The translations under genes and the position numbers were made by a program. A DNA stretch of 64,000 nucleotides from Oscillospiraceae bacterium (GTDB lineage Bacteria > Bacillota > Clostridia > Oscillospirales > Acutalibacteraceae). Every line of letters begins with the position of its first letter. Positions within the stretch are counted from its first letter, which is position 1. The notes beneath the pieces were generated by a model, which had not been told where the DNA came from, ran no database searches, and saw nothing but the letters and a program-made list of their open reading frames with translations. Shown here in pieces: positions 24,294-34,840 of the stretch. The stretch covers positions 1 through 64,000 of the forward strand of contig JAQXMC010000022.1 in NCBI GenBank assembly GCA_029012445.1. Direction: 5' to 3'.

Positions 24294-26213
24294 TTATTCT
24301 TTTTCATCTGTCAGCTGAGCACTGCTTTCTTCAGCCTTTTCTTCGGCGCTCTGCGTCAGAAGCGGCTCGCCGCCCTCCATAAGCTGTTTGAATACCTCGC
24401 CGCTGACCTTCTCATTCCTTATAAGGTATTGGGCAACGGTATGGAGCTTATCCATATTATCGTTTAGAATATTCTTGCATCTTGAATATGCGTTTTTCAT
24501 GATATTGTCGATCTCATCGTCGATTTCGGCTGCAGTCTTTTCGGAATAATTGCGGACATGGTTATATGTCTTGCCGAGGAAGACCTCATCGTTATCCGAG
24601 CCGAAGGAGATCGGGCCGATATTGTCGCTCATGCCGTATTTCGTGACCATTTTTCTTGATATCTCGCTGGCTCTTTCGATATCGTTGGAAGCGCCAGTTG
24701 AGATATCGCCGATAACGAGATCCTCCGCCACACGACCGCCGAGCAAAACGACAAGATCGTCGAGCATTTCCTGGCGGCTTTTATAGCTTTTATCCTCAGT
24801 CGGTATTGACATCGTGTAGCCGCCGGCCATTCCTCTTGGAATAATTGATATCTCGTGAACGGGATCCTGCGTGGGAAGCGAATAGGTCGCTACTGCGTGG
24901 CCCGCTTCATGGTACGCAGTAAGTCTCTTCTCTTTGTCGGTCATTCTGTGAGAGCGTTTTTCCGTTCCGACAACGACCTTTATCGTCGCTTCTTCTATCT
25001 CTTTCATGGTGATGGCTTTCTTCTTCTTCCTTGCGGCGAGAAGAGCCGATTCATTGAGAAGATTTTCAAGATCTGCGCCGGTGAAGCCCGCTGTTGACTT
25101 TGCGATAGTGTCGAAATCAACATCCGGGGCAAAGGGTTTGCCTTTCGCGTGAACGGCAAGTATCTCTCGCCTGCCCTTCATGTCGGGGTAGTTGACAGTG
25201 ACCTGCCTGTCAAACCGGCCTGGTCTCAGAAGAGCCGGATCGAGTATATCCGGTCTGTTTGTTGCGGCTATGACGATAACGCCCTCGTTTGCACCGAAGC
25301 CGTCCATTTCAACAAGGAGCTGGTTGAGCGTCTGCTCTCTCTCGTCGTGTCCGCCGCCCATGCCTGCGCCTCTGTGTCTGCCGACGGCGTCTATCTCGTC
25401 GATAAAGATTATTGACGGTGAATTTTTCTTTGCTTTCTGGAAAAGATCGCGGACTCTTGAAGCGCCTACGCCGACATACATCTCAACAAAATCCGAGCCG
25501 GATATTGAGAAAAACGGAACATTCGCTTCGCCCGCAACGGCCTTTGCCAGAAGAGTTTTACCCGTACCCGGAGGGCCGACAAGCAAAACGCCCTTGGGGA
25601 TTCTTGCGCCGAGTGCGCTGAATTCCTGCGGTGATTTCAGGAAGTCGACTATTTCGCTCAGCTCCTCTTTTTCTTCGTCGGCGCCGGCGACCTGTTCAAA
25701 GGTGACCTTTTCTTTCTGATCCTTGGCAAGCTTGACACGGGCTTTGCCGAAAGACAGTGTCTGGTTGAGATCGTTGGCAGCGCTCTGAGTGTTCCTCTTG
25801 ATGATATAATAAGTCAGTCCGCCGAGAAGCAGCGAGGCCAGAAGAAGCGGCCAGATGCTGTTCCAGACGGAATACTGCGAGCCCGACCTATAATTGAACT
25901 GAACCTGGCTGTTCGGGTTCTCTCTGTTATATTCAACTACCTTTTCATGAACATCGGTGATAAAGATGTTGACATTAGGCACGGTGTATCTATATTCCGT
26001 GTCATCATTTTTCAGCTTATATTTCAGTGCGCCGGAGCCCAGATTCAGCTCATAGGACTCAACCTGGTTATTATCAAAAAGATTGATGATATCGTAGTAT
26101 TTCAGATCCTTTTGTTTCGTCTGAGAGGAAGAAAGCTGAGATATTGCGACTATCATTATCACGGGTATAAGTATATAAGCAAGTATGGTACCTATTGTTC
26201 TTCGTTTTTCCAA
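24294..26213 (-). CDS. ftsH: ATP-dependent zinc metalloprotease FtsH
   Basis: This membrane AAA+ protease of about 639 residues has two N-terminal helices flanking an extracytoplasmic domain, Walker A GPPGTGKT, Walker B IIFIDEID, the second region of homology [19 protein letters not shown], and the zinc site HEAGHA. It degrades membrane and regulatory proteins. A TTG at 26213 is chosen because the GTG at 26225 overlaps the AAGGAG ribosome binding site. It ends the long rnj-ftsH operon, 45 bases after hpt. Confidence 0.95.
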   Translation of the reverse strand: MEKRRTIGTILAYILIPVIMIVAISQLSSSQTKQKDLKYYDIINLFDNNQVESYELNLGSGALKYKLKNDDTEYRYTVPNVNIFITDVHEKVVEYNRENPNSQVQFNYRSGSQYSVWNSIWPLLLASLLLGGLTYYIIKRNTQSAANDLNQTLSFGKARVKLAKDQKEKVTFEQVAGADEEKEELSEIVDFLKSPQEFSALGARIPKGVLLVGPPGTGKTLLAKAVAGEANVPFFSISGSDFVEMYVGVGASRVRDLFQKAKKNSPSIIFIDEIDAVGRHRGAGMGGGHDEREQTLNQLLVEMDGFGANEGVIVIAATNRPDILDPALLRPGRFDRQVTVNYPDMKGRREILAVHAKGKPFAPDVDFDTIAKSTAGFTGADLENLLNESALLAARKKKKAITMKEIEEATIKVVVGTEKRSHRMTDKEKRLTAYHEAGHAVATYSLPTQDPVHEISIIPRGMAGGYTMSIPTEDKSYKSRQEMLDDLVVLLGGRVAEDLVIGDISTGASNDIERASEISRKMVTKYGMSDNIGPISFGSDNDEVFLGKTYNHVRNYSEKTAAEIDDEIDNIMKNAYSRCKNILNDNMDKLHTVAQYLIRNEKVSGEVFKQLMEGGEPLLTQSAEEKAEESSAQLTDEKE

Positions 26214-26258
26214 ATTAATGATCACTCCTTAGCCGTTATTATCCCACATGGGGACAGC

Positions 26259-26798
26259 TTATTTATCATATATTGAACGCTTTAAAACGCCTATAAAAGG
26301 CAGGTTGCGATATTTTTCATCATAATCCAGGCCGTAGCCGACAACGAATTCGTCGGGGACCACTGTTCCCAGATAGTCGGCCTTTATATCGGCCTTTCTT
26401 CTTTCCGGCTTGTCAAGAAGGGTGCATATCTTTATGCTCCTGGGATTTCTGAGCATAAGCATCCGCCTGAGATTGTCAAGCGTGACGCCGCTATCGAGAA
26501 TATCCTCAACAATCAGAAGATCATATCCGGAGATATCTATATCAAGGTCTTTCTTTATCTTGACGCGGCCCGTTGACTGTGTTCCCGAGCCGTAGCTTGA
26601 AACTGCCATGAAATCTATTCTGCAGGGAATTGTGATGCTTCTCATAAGGTCGCCCATGAAAACGACCGAGCCCTTGAGAACGCTGACGAGAAGCAGATTT
26701 TTATCCTTATAGTCCTCGCTTATCTGCTCGCCGAGTCTCTTGCATATAGCTTTTAGTTCTTCCTCGCTGTAAAGTATCTTTTCAATGTCGTTAAGCAT
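26259..26798 (-). CDS. hpt: Hypoxanthine phosphoribosyltransferase
   Basis: This 179-residue purine salvage enzyme has the PRPP-binding motif LLIVEDILDSGVTL and the usual C-terminal DEFVVGYGLDY segment. It converts hypoxanthine or guanine and PRPP to IMP or GMP. The second in-frame ATG is preferred because it sits 6 bases from GGAGG. Its start overlaps the end of tilS by 8 bases. The tilS-hpt-ftsH order is a conserved Firmicutes arrangement. Confidence 0.95.
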   Translation of the reverse strand: MLNDIEKILYSEEELKAICKRLGEQISEDYKDKNLLLVSVLKGSVVFMGDLMRSITIPCRIDFMAVSSYGSGTQSTGRVKIKKDLDIDISGYDLLIVEDILDSGVTLDNLRRMLMLRNPRSIKICTLLDKPERRKADIKADYLGTVVPDEFVVGYGLDYDEKYRNLPFIGVLKRSIYDK

Positions 26799-28137
26799 AA
26801 TCATCCTCCGCTTTAATCGTCATTATTTTTTTTGTTTTTTCCGTGATCTCACACTTTTTATTATATCCCGCGCCGTAAACCCATATGACCTTTTCACCGT
26901 CCGCAATAACAGGCACGCTGTTTCTGGCGCTTTTCGGGATCTTCAGCTCGTTATAAAGCTTTTTCAGACTTTTAGTTACGCCGCGTTTTGCAAGCGTTAT
27001 CTCGTCGCCCTCGTTTCTGCTTCTTATCACGGCGGTATTGCCGTCTATTTTATCATAATCTATGTTGCAAAGAAATACATTGCCTGTATTTTTTTTGTTA
27101 AAAATTATTTTTTCTCTGTCACAAACGGAAATTTCAATTTTTCCCATCGGCGTTTCGTTTTCGCCTATCTGAAGCTTAACACAGAATTTGCCGGCTTCTT
27201 CGCCGGCCTTTTCCGTGACGGTGATATAGCCGTTTTTGCTTCTGACGAAATGCCTGCCGTCAAGCTGCATTTCAAAATCACGGCCGAGATTATCCGAAAT
27301 AAATCCGATATGCCGGTATTCGGCGCCAAGACCGCTTTTTTCTCTGATAAAAGCAACCAGCGCCCTGCCTGCAACGGCTTTGTCTGCGCTTTTCAGCTGA
27401 ACGCAGGAAAGCCCTCTTTCAGTCTCGGCCTGACCGAGAAATTCCTCGGCTGTCTTTTCAAGATATGAACTGTCACGCCGGGCTGAAGCTTGAAGTCTCG
27501 TGATAGCTCCGGCGTACCCCGGATTGATCTTTTCAAATCTCGGTAAAATCTCCCGCCTGATATAATTTCTTGTGTATTGCGTTTCAAGATTGGTGCTGTC
27601 AACGACATAGCTTATCCCGTTATCCCGGCAAAAGCTTCGGATCTCCTCAGAGCTGCACTCAATAAGCGGTCTGACAATGTTCCCTCGGACAGCAGGGATC
27701 CCGCAGACGCCCTTGAGCGAAGAGCCGCGGATAATATTGAAAACTGTTGTTTCAATGCTGTCGGAAAGATTGTGGGCGGTAGCCGTTTTTCCGCCGAGCG
27801 AAGCAAAGCACTCGTAGCGTATACGCCTGCCGCACTCCTCCTCACTTTCACCCGAAGCCTCGGCTTCAAGCGGTATGCTGCGATGGAACACCGTCAGCTC
27901 AATGCCGTTTTTTTCGCAGAAATCGCGGACAAAGCTTTCGTCCCGGTCAGCCTCAGCTCCTCTTATTCCGTGGTTGATGTGAGCCGCCCTGAGGTCAAAG
28001 CCTATCTCATCTTTCAGCCTAAGCAGAATATAGGCAAGACAGACCGAATCGGCTCCGCCTGAAAGGCCGACCGTCACCGTATCGCCCTCGCGGAGCATAT
28101 CGTATTTTTGGATCGTTTTTCTGACTTTATCTATCAT
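26791..28137 (-). CDS. tilS: tRNA(Ile)-lysidine synthetase
   Basis: This 448-residue enzyme has the N-type ATP pyrophosphatase P-loop GLSGGADSVCLAYIL near residue 24 and AAHINHGIRG near residue 52, followed by the C-terminal substrate-recognition domains. It converts the wobble cytidine of the AUA-reading tRNA-Ile to lysidine. Its ATG overlaps the dnaB stop by 4 bases. Confidence 0.95.
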   Translation of the reverse strand: MIDKVRKTIQKYDMLREGDTVTVGLSGGADSVCLAYILLRLKDEIGFDLRAAHINHGIRGAEADRDESFVRDFCEKNGIELTVFHRSIPLEAEASGESEEECGRRIRYECFASLGGKTATAHNLSDSIETTVFNIIRGSSLKGVCGIPAVRGNIVRPLIECSSEEIRSFCRDNGISYVVDSTNLETQYTRNYIRREILPRFEKINPGYAGAITRLQASARRDSSYLEKTAEEFLGQAETERGLSCVQLKSADKAVAGRALVAFIREKSGLGAEYRHIGFISDNLGRDFEMQLDGRHFVRSKNGYITVTEKAGEEAGKFCVKLQIGENETPMGKIEISVCDREKIIFNKKNTGNVFLCNIDYDKIDGNTAVIRSRNEGDEITLAKRGVTKSLKKLYNELKIPKSARNSVPVIADGEKVIWVYGAGYNKKCEITEKTKKIMTIKAEDDYA

Positions 28138-29516
28138 CTGAATTTTTCAAGATTTCCGAACATTGTGTAATCGGGATTCCATGTCAGCTCCACTGAGCCT
28201 GTCATGCCGTGTCTGTTTTTTGCGACTATGACCTCGGCAATGTTCACCCCACTGTTGCTTCCGTCGCTATCATCGGGCTCGTCTTTATCCTTATCCGAAT
28301 CATAATATTCGTCCCGGTAGAGCATGAGAACGATATCGGCGTCCTGCTCAATAGAGCCCGATTCACGAAGATCGGCCAGCTGCGGCCTGTGCGATTTTCC
28401 GCGCGCCTCGGTCGAACGGGAAAGCTGAGCGAGTGTTATAACGGGAACACCGAGATCCTTGGCCATGAGCTTCAGGCTTCTTGTGATTTCCGAAACCTCC
28501 CGAACGCGGTTATCCGTCTTTGTTGAGCTTTTCATCAGCTGCAGATAGTCGATAATAACAAGGTCAACATCCTTCAGCCGCCTTATTCTCGCTTTCATTT
28601 CGGGAACCGTTATCATTGATGTGTCGTCTATATAAAGCCTGCATTGAGTCAGCACTGCCGTTGCGGCGGCTATCCTCTTCCACTCCTCGTCGTGAATTTC
28701 GCCCGTTCTCATCTTGAAGCCCTCAATTCTCGACTCCATGGCGAGAACACGCTGAGCCAGTTGCTCCTTAGTCATTTCGAGAGAAAAAAAGACGACCTTT
28801 TTCCCCGCCATAACGGCGGCGTTTCTCGCAATATTCAGAGCAAAGCTTGTTTTACCCATAGCAGGGCGCGCGCCGACAATGATAAGATCGGATTTGTTAA
28901 GACCTGTCATCACCCTATCAAGGTCACTGAAGCCGGTCGTGAAGCCTTTATACTGATCTGCGTCCTCAGAGCTGAGCTTTTTCAGAGTGTCATAGACATC
29001 GCCGACGATAATATCGCCGATAAGCGACGGTCCGCCCGTCGCCCTGCCCTGTCTGATGTTATATATTTTCTGCTCAGCCGAATCGAGAAGAGCGTCGGCG
29101 CTCTCATCGTTATTCGTTGCTTCGTCAACTATTTCCCGGCTCGTGTTTATGAGCGTTCTGATGTAATACTTTTCTCTGACTATCTTAGCGTAGCTTTCGA
29201 TATTTTCAGTTGACGGTACGACCTGAGCCAGCTGAAAAAGGTAGTTTTTTCCGCCGGCGTCGTCATATATATTCTCTTTTTTCAGGCCCTCAAGAACAAT
29301 GAGCGGATCTATCTTTCCGCCCGCCGCGTCGATATTCTGCATGATTGAGAATATGGCTTTGTGCTGCGGCAGATAGAAATAATCGCTTTTGACATATATC
29401 AAAGCCTGATTTATACAGGAAGGCTCCATAAGAATAGCGCCCAAAACCGCCTGCTCCGCTTCAAGGCTGTAAGGCAGATTGATATCGGCGGATCCGCTGT
29501 ATAATCCGGTCGGCAT
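28134..29516 (-). CDS. dnaB: Replicative DNA helicase DnaB
   Basis: This 460-residue hexameric helicase has the N-terminal DnaG-interacting domain (LPYSLEAEQAVLGAIL) and a RecA-like core with Walker A GARPAMGKTSFALN and the DYLQLM motif. The ATG at 29516 is preferred over an upstream GTG because AAGGGG then lies 8 bases away. rplI-dnaB is a common Firmicutes gene pair. Confidence 0.96.
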   Translation of the reverse strand: MPTGLYSGSADINLPYSLEAEQAVLGAILMEPSCINQALIYVKSDYFYLPQHKAIFSIMQNIDAAGGKIDPLIVLEGLKKENIYDDAGGKNYLFQLAQVVPSTENIESYAKIVREKYYIRTLINTSREIVDEATNNDESADALLDSAEQKIYNIRQGRATGGPSLIGDIIVGDVYDTLKKLSSEDADQYKGFTTGFSDLDRVMTGLNKSDLIIVGARPAMGKTSFALNIARNAAVMAGKKVVFFSLEMTKEQLAQRVLAMESRIEGFKMRTGEIHDEEWKRIAAATAVLTQCRLYIDDTSMITVPEMKARIRRLKDVDLVIIDYLQLMKSSTKTDNRVREVSEITRSLKLMAKDLGVPVITLAQLSRSTEARGKSHRPQLADLRESGSIEQDADIVLMLYRDEYYDSDKDKDEPDDSDGSNSGVNIAEVIVAKNRHGMTGSVELTWNPDYTMFGNLEKFR

Positions 29517-29541
29517 TGCCACCACCCCTTATTTCTTAGGT

Positions 29542-29982
29542 TTATTCTCCGACATTGACATATATCCTGGCTGAAATTCCGGTGTAAAGCTTTATTTCAG
29601 CCTCATATGTTCCGAACGCCTTGATGTCCTCCATGACGATCTTTCTCTTGTCCACATTTATACCGAATTCTTTATTGAGCTTATCGGAAACTTCCTTTGA
29701 AGTCACGGAGCCGAAGAGCTTTCCGTTCTGACCGGCCTTTGCGGTGAGCCTGATCGTTTTTCCGTTGATTTTGGCCGCCGATTTTTCGGCTGCGGCTTTT
29801 TCCGTCGCTATTCTGTATCTTTCCGCGTCCTCTTTATTTTTAAGCTCGCTCATTGTCTGCGCATTAGCCTCAGCCGCTAATTTCTTCGGGAACAGGAAAT
29901 TGCGGGCGTACCCGTCGGAGGCGTTCACGAGCTGACCTTTTTTGCCAAGCCCCTTAACATCCGCTTTCAAAATAACTTTCAT
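29542..29982 (-). CDS. rplI: 50S ribosomal protein L9
   Basis: This 146-residue ribosomal protein has the N-terminal signature MKVILKADVKGLGKKGQLV, the long connecting helix and the C-terminal rRNA-binding domain ending in the SARIYVNV strand. Length is normal. AAAGGA precedes the ATG at 9 bases. It lies between gdpP and dnaB. Confidence 0.97.
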   Translation of the reverse strand: MKVILKADVKGLGKKGQLVNASDGYARNFLFPKKLAAEANAQTMSELKNKEDAERYRIATEKAAAEKSAAKINGKTIRLTAKAGQNGKLFGSVTSKEVSDKLNKEFGINVDKRKIVMEDIKAFGTYEAEIKLYTGISARIYVNVGE

Positions 29983-30003
29983 TTGTCATCGTCCTTTCAA
30001 TAT

Positions 30004-31965
30004 TTATGCTTCGGCAAAATAATTGTCGATCTCTTTTTTCAGTTTTTCGAGAACTTCGCTGACCGTTGTGTTCTCAATCTGCGCCGCAGCCATCGTCCTG
30101 TGGCCTCCGCCGCCGAATTTTTCCATAACGACCTGGACATTCATTTCACCGAACGAACGGGTGGATATGCACACCAGACCGTCAACCTCAAAGATGACGA
30201 ACGAGGCCTTGACGCCGTCTATGTTCAAAAGCTCATCGGCCGCCTGAGATGTGATCAGCCTGATGTCATCGACCTTCATATCGGCTATCGAAATTGCGCA
30301 GCCGTTATAGGTGAACGCGCTGTCAATAATCTGATTTCTGTATTTATAAACGCCCATGTCATTGCTGAAAAGCTTTTTGACCTCGACCATGTCGGCTCCC
30401 CTGCTCTTGAGATAAGCCGCAGCCTCAAAGGTCCTGACGCCGGTGTGAAGAATGAAGCTTCTCGTGTCAAGCATTATGCCGGAAAGAAGAGCTTCGGCTG
30501 TCAGACTGTCGACAAAAGACGAGCTGCCGATATACTGCGCAAGCTCTGTCACCATTTCGCAGGTGGAGGAAGCGTAGGCCGCATGGAAGAACAGGACGGC
30601 GTTCTGAATATGGTTGACCGACTTTCTGTGGTGGTCGATAACAACGATCCTGTTCGCAGTTTCAAGAAGCTCGGGGCACTCGGTGAAATAAGGCTTATGA
30701 GTGTCAACAACAACAAGAAGCGTGTTGTGAGAAAGCATATATTTCGCCTTTTCCGGGCTGATGAGATATTCGCCGAGTCCCGCCTGCTCCGCCTTTTTTA
30801 TCAGCGGGAGAGCAAGAGCCGTTTCCTTGTTTGTGACGATGCTGACCGGCTTTTTAAGGCTTCTGACAATGCTCATAACGCCCATTGCCGAGCCGAAAGC
30901 GTCAAGGTCGGCGTATCTGTGGCCCATGACGATAACATTATCGCAGCCGGCTATAAGCTCGGAGAACGAAGTCGCAACGATTCTCGTTCTGACCTTGTTC
31001 GATCTCTCCGGTCCGGCCGAAACACCGCCGAAAAATGTATAGTCGTTCCCTTCCTTAATTGCGACCTGATCGCCGCCTCGGCTCTGAGCCATTTCAACGG
31101 CCGCTTTGGCGGCGTCGTTCGATTCGGTGAAGGTTTTTTCCTTGCCGATGCCGACCGAAAGCGTCGCATTGACCTTTTTATCGGCATAGGAAAGAGATCT
31201 GACATATTCGAGTATCTTGAATTTATCCTCTTTCATTGCTCTGAGGCTCTTTTCCTCTGCAATGACGAAAAATCTGCCTGTTGATAGCTTTTTGGACACA
31301 CAGCCGAACTTGCTCGCCCAATTATCGACTATTTCCTCAATTCTGCCGAAAATTGCGCCGCATTCGCTGTCCTTGAAATTCTGGCGTATCTCATCGACCG
31401 TATCAACCGTTACAAGAACGGCGTAGGGCCTTGTGTCATAGTATTTTTCTTCTATCTGCTTCAGCTGTGTGTTGTCGACAAGATAGAGAACATAAAACTG
31501 CTTGTCGTTTTTGTCGTTCGCCGTCACGCAGTATACGGAATACTGCCTGCCGTTATGAGCTTTGATCTGATCTGTCTTTTCGCTTATTATTTCAAGTATC
31601 TGCGTACCGAGTATATCGGAGATATCTTTGCTCAGACTCTTCCCGTTTTTGAAGAAAGCTTCGGCGAAGCTGTCGTTGAACCAGAACACCTCGCCCATCT
31701 CATCAAATGCAACGCAGAGAAACGGTACCCCTTGAAGCGTGGCGGTCGTTTTAACATCCAGCTGAGATGAAACCGCTTTAAGCTTTGAAACTATCCTGAC
31801 ATCCTTGACGGAAATATAGAGCACATATCCGAAGCACAGGGCGATAAGCGCAATCAGTTCGACCACGGAAAGAGTTTTGTTATAAAACCATGTTACTGTC
31901 AAAAAAACCAGCGCGATCGGCGCGGCGATAAACGCAAACATATACTTTCGCCATATGCTCCTCAA
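30004..31965 (-). CDS. gdpP: Cyclic-di-AMP phosphodiesterase GdpP (DHH family)
   Basis: This 653-residue membrane protein has two N-terminal helices within the first 55 residues, a PAS-like domain, a degenerate GGDEF domain and a C-terminal DHH/DHHA1 hydrolase module (GHRYADLDAFG, VIDHHRKS, GGGGHRTMAAAQ). It hydrolyses c-di-AMP, which controls potassium and osmotic balance and cell-wall stress. The start codon is TTG, 8 bases after GGAGG. It precedes rplI, the typical Firmicutes order. Confidence 0.95.
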   Translation of the reverse strand: MRSIWRKYMFAFIAAPIALVFLTVTWFYNKTLSVVELIALIALCFGYVLYISVKDVRIVSKLKAVSSQLDVKTTATLQGVPFLCVAFDEMGEVFWFNDSFAEAFFKNGKSLSKDISDILGTQILEIISEKTDQIKAHNGRQYSVYCVTANDKNDKQFYVLYLVDNTQLKQIEEKYYDTRPYAVLVTVDTVDEIRQNFKDSECGAIFGRIEEIVDNWASKFGCVSKKLSTGRFFVIAEEKSLRAMKEDKFKILEYVRSLSYADKKVNATLSVGIGKEKTFTESNDAAKAAVEMAQSRGGDQVAIKEGNDYTFFGGVSAGPERSNKVRTRIVATSFSELIAGCDNVIVMGHRYADLDAFGSAMGVMSIVRSLKKPVSIVTNKETALALPLIKKAEQAGLGEYLISPEKAKYMLSHNTLLVVVDTHKPYFTECPELLETANRIVVIDHHRKSVNHIQNAVLFFHAAYASSTCEMVTELAQYIGSSSFVDSLTAEALLSGIMLDTRSFILHTGVRTFEAAAYLKSRGADMVEVKKLFSNDMGVYKYRNQIIDSAFTYNGCAISIADMKVDDIRLITSQAADELLNIDGVKASFVIFEVDGLVCISTRSFGEMNVQVVMEKFGGGGHRTMAAAQIENTTVSEVLEKLKKEIDNYFAEA

Positions 31966-31968
31966 TTT

Positions 31969-33915
31969 TTACACCTCCATAATTATCGGTAAAATCATGG
32001 GACTTCTCTTTGTCCTCTCATACATCAGCTTTGAAACATCGTCTCTTATTCTGCTTTTGATCGTGTTCCACTCGCGGACATGCCTTGTCTGGCACCTGCT
32101 AAGCGACTCAAAAGCTATTTTCCTGGCCTCATCCATCAATTCCTCGGCCTCGCGCACATAAACAAAGCCTCTTGAAACGACATCGGGGCCGCTTAAAATC
32201 TCGCCCGTGACGGAATCTATCGTTGCGACAACTATTATCAGTCCGTCGTTGGACAGATGCTTTCTGTCTCTTATAACGACCGAGCCGACATCTCCGACGC
32301 CAGAGCCGTCAACGAACACCTGACCGGCCTGAACATTTTCAAGCTTCTTGATGCCGCTCTCCGAAAGCTCCAGAACGCAGCCGTTTTCAACTATCATGAT
32401 ATTGTTTTTGTCTATTCCCATATTTACGCCGAGCTTTGCGTGCTTCTGAAGATGCTTTTGCTCGCCGTGAACGGGAATAAAATATTTCGGCTTCACGATG
32501 CCGAGCATTATTTTAAGCTCCTCCTGGCATGCGTGACCGGAAACATGAACATCATACATTTTCTCATAGACAACCTCGGCTCCGAGCCTCATAAGCTCGT
32601 TGATGACATTGCCGACCATTCTCTCGTTGCCCGGTATCGGGTTAGCCGAGATTATAACATAGTCGTTCGGCGTTATCGAGACCTTGCGGTGATCGGAAAA
32701 CGCCATTCTCGTCAGAGCCGACATCGGTTCGCCCTGGCTGCCCGTCGTTATAAGAACGAGCTGCTCGGGTGAATAGCGGTTAATCATGTCAATGCTGATG
32801 AGTATATTCTCCGGTACCTTCAGATATCCGAGCTGAGCGCCTATCGCAACAACATTCTCAAGGCTTCTGCCCGAAAGGGCAACCTTTCTGCCGAGGCTTT
32901 CGGCAACATCGATTATCTGCTGGACTCTGTGGATATTGGAAGCAAAGGTCGCGACGATTATTCTTCTTTGTCCGGCTCTTCTGAACAGCCTTTCAAAAGA
33001 TTCGCCGACAATTTTTTCGCTTTCCGTGAAGCCCGGTCTTTCGGCGTTTGTTGAGTCCGAAAGAAGAGCCAGAACTCCGTTGCTGCCAAGCTGAGCAAAT
33101 CTCGCAATATCTATCATTCCGCCGTCGATAGGCGTGCAGTCTATCTTGAAATCGCCCGTCTGAACTATCACGCCCGCGGGTGACTTTATCGCAAGGCCGA
33201 CAGCGTCGGGAATCGAGTGATTGACATGGATAAATTCGACGCTGAACTTGCCGAGGGTTATCTCGTCGCCCGGCTCAACCGTTTTGAGAATGACCTTATT
33301 CAGCATTCCGTGTTCTTTCAGTTTGCCCTCGATGAGGCCGATTGAAAGTCTTGTTCCGAAAACCGGAGTGTTGACGGATTTAAGCAGATAGGCCAAGGCT
33401 CCGATATGGTCCTCATGACCGTGAGTTATGACAACGCCTCTGATCTTTTCGGCGTTTTTTTCGATATAAGTGAAATCGGGAATAACAAGATCGACTCCCG
33501 GCATATCCTGATCGGGAAACGCAAGACCGCAGTCAACTATGAACATATCGTCGCCGTATTCATAAAGCGTCATTTTCTTGCCGACCTCGTTTATGCCGCC
33601 GAGGAAAGCGATCCTGACCTTTTCGCTGTTTGTCTTTTTATTTGAGCCGCCCTTTTTTCCGGTTGTCTGACCTTTTGCGGCCTGGGTTTTGGTTTTTTTA
33701 TTCTGTGTTTTCTGTTTCGGCTGTTCCGCCTGTTTTTTCTTTGTTTTTGCCGATTGCTTCTGAGTCTGCTTCGGCGCGTCTTTTTTGGTTTTTGTCTGTT
33801 TTGTCTGGTTGTTTTTATCCTTGAGCTGATCCTTCCTGACCGCACTGCTCTTCTTGTTGGTTTTATTCGTCTTGGCGGTCGGGTTTTTCTTATCCGTTGC
33901 CTTTTTTTCAGCCAT
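31969..33915 (-). CDS. rnj: Ribonuclease J with a long Lys-rich N-terminal extension
   Basis: This 648-residue protein contains a complete RNase J: metallo-beta-lactamase motif THGHEDHIGAL, the beta-CASP region and the C-terminal PVHGEQKHL histidine motif. It acts as endo- and 5'-exoribonuclease in mRNA decay. The first ~98 residues are almost only Lys, Thr, Gln, Asn, Ala and Ser, presumably disordered, and may bind RNA or partners. It is 3 bases from gdpP and first in a seven-gene operon. Confidence 0.94.
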   Translation of the reverse strand: MAEKKATDKKNPTAKTNKTNKKSSAVRKDQLKDKNNQTKQTKTKKDAPKQTQKQSAKTKKKQAEQPKQKTQNKKTKTQAAKGQTTGKKGGSNKKTNSEKVRIAFLGGINEVGKKMTLYEYGDDMFIVDCGLAFPDQDMPGVDLVIPDFTYIEKNAEKIRGVVITHGHEDHIGALAYLLKSVNTPVFGTRLSIGLIEGKLKEHGMLNKVILKTVEPGDEITLGKFSVEFIHVNHSIPDAVGLAIKSPAGVIVQTGDFKIDCTPIDGGMIDIARFAQLGSNGVLALLSDSTNAERPGFTESEKIVGESFERLFRRAGQRRIIVATFASNIHRVQQIIDVAESLGRKVALSGRSLENVVAIGAQLGYLKVPENILISIDMINRYSPEQLVLITTGSQGEPMSALTRMAFSDHRKVSITPNDYVIISANPIPGNERMVGNVINELMRLGAEVVYEKMYDVHVSGHACQEELKIMLGIVKPKYFIPVHGEQKHLQKHAKLGVNMGIDKNNIMIVENGCVLELSESGIKKLENVQAGQVFVDGSGVGDVGSVVIRDRKHLSNDGLIIVVATIDSVTGEILSGPDVVSRGFVYVREAEELMDEARKIAFESLSRCQTRHVREWNTIKSRIRDDVSKLMYERTKRSPMILPIIMEV

Positions 33916-34017
33916 TCCTATAATCAGTCCTCCTTTTCCGAGATATATGTATTAAAAATTTCCGAAATAAATTGCCGATAAAAATAGACATAATTTCACA
34001 TGATACTCGATTATGAT

Positions 34018-34046
34018 ATTTTACTATTTTCAGCCAAAGATGTCAA
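34018..34046 (-). promoter_or_regulatory. Sigma-A promoter of the rnj-ftsH operon
   Basis: On the minus strand TTGACA (34041-34046) and TAAAAT (34018-34023) are 17 bases apart, giving a leader of roughly 95 bases before rnj. Confidence 0.75.
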
Positions 34047-34120
34047 TAGATTTAAAGATTATACTTTTCCTCACGCGCAAAATTATTATGACCGTCATTT
34101 CAAGTTTATAAACCGGGCTA

Positions 34121-34149
34121 TTGTCTGATTGGAAACTTTGTGATATCAT
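34121..34149 (+). promoter_or_regulatory. Sigma-A promoter of rnhA
   Basis: TTGTCT (34121-34126) and TATCAT (34144-34149) with a 17-base spacer lie 80 bases before the rnhA start codon. Confidence 0.65.
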
Positions 34150-34228
34150 AATATGTATAAATAATTCGGCGTACGCTCCGGCTTCTGCACACAGCCGGCG
34201 CATACCGCAAAACAAGTGAGGTCAGCGC

Positions 34229-34684
34229 ATGAAAAAAGTATATATGTTCACTGACGGAGCCTGCTCGGGCAACCCGGGCCCCGGCGGCTGGGGAACGATA
34301 TTGAGATATAAGGACACAGAAAAGCGGCTTTCCGGAGGGGAAAAGGAAACGACAAACAACCGAATGGAGCTGACGGCCGTCATCGAAGGACTCAAGGCGC
34401 TGAAGGAAAGCTGCGAGGTTGAGCTGACGACCGATTCCCGATATGTTGCGGACGGTATTTCAAAAGGCTGGGCCCGCTCTTGGAAAGAGAACGGCTGGCG
34501 CAAAAAAGACAAAAAGCCGGCTTTGAATCCGGAGCTTTGGGACGAGCTTCTGTCTCTTCTTGACAAGCATGAGGTCCACATAAACTGGGTGCGAGGTCAC
34601 GACGGTCACCCTGAAAACGAGGAATGTGACAAAATGGCGGTCGTTGCGAGTCTGAAGGTGCAGATGAACTCAAACAAGAACTAA
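34229..34684 (+). CDS. rnhA: Ribonuclease HI
   Basis: This 151-residue enzyme degrades the RNA strand of RNA-DNA hybrids. The acidic catalytic residues are visible in [14 protein letters not shown] (Asp9), NNRMELTAV (Glu near 48), [10 protein letters not shown] (Asp near 69) and a C-terminal acidic position in ENEECDKMA. The [12 protein letters not shown] loop is typical. The gene is monocistronic, with GAGG before the ATG. Confidence 0.95.
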   Translation: MKKVYMFTDGACSGNPGPGGWGTILRYKDTEKRLSGGEKETTNNRMELTAVIEGLKALKESCEVELTTDSRYVADGISKGWARSWKENGWRKKDKKPALNPELWDELLSLLDKHEVHINWVRGHDGHPENEECDKMAVVASLKVQMNSNKN

Positions 34685-34812
34685 AAGACTGCTGTTTTTG
34701 AAACTAAGCGGCGTTTTGCTCCGGAAAAGATGGTATAATTTCCGGTTTTGCGCACTTGCCTGAGTTTTTCGGAAAAGCTCAGACAGCCGTGAAAGAAGTA
34801 ATTAAAGCAACG

Positions 34813-34837
34813 GAGCGGCGGGCACTGCCCGCCGCTC
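34813..34837. repeat. Dispersed GC-rich palindrome, copy 2
   Basis: GAGCGGCGGGC-ACT-GCCCGCCGCTC is a perfect 11-bp stem with a 3-base loop. The same sequence with one base change is found at 35094-35118, and the half GCGGCGGGCACT at 13540-13551. Confidence 0.75.
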
Positions 34838-34840
34838 TTC

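Noticed and set aside
29983..31284. Open plus-strand frame of 433 codons
   Set aside because: It lies entirely antisense to gdpP, whose motifs are unmistakable, and has no recognisable domain; it is a codon-bias shadow.
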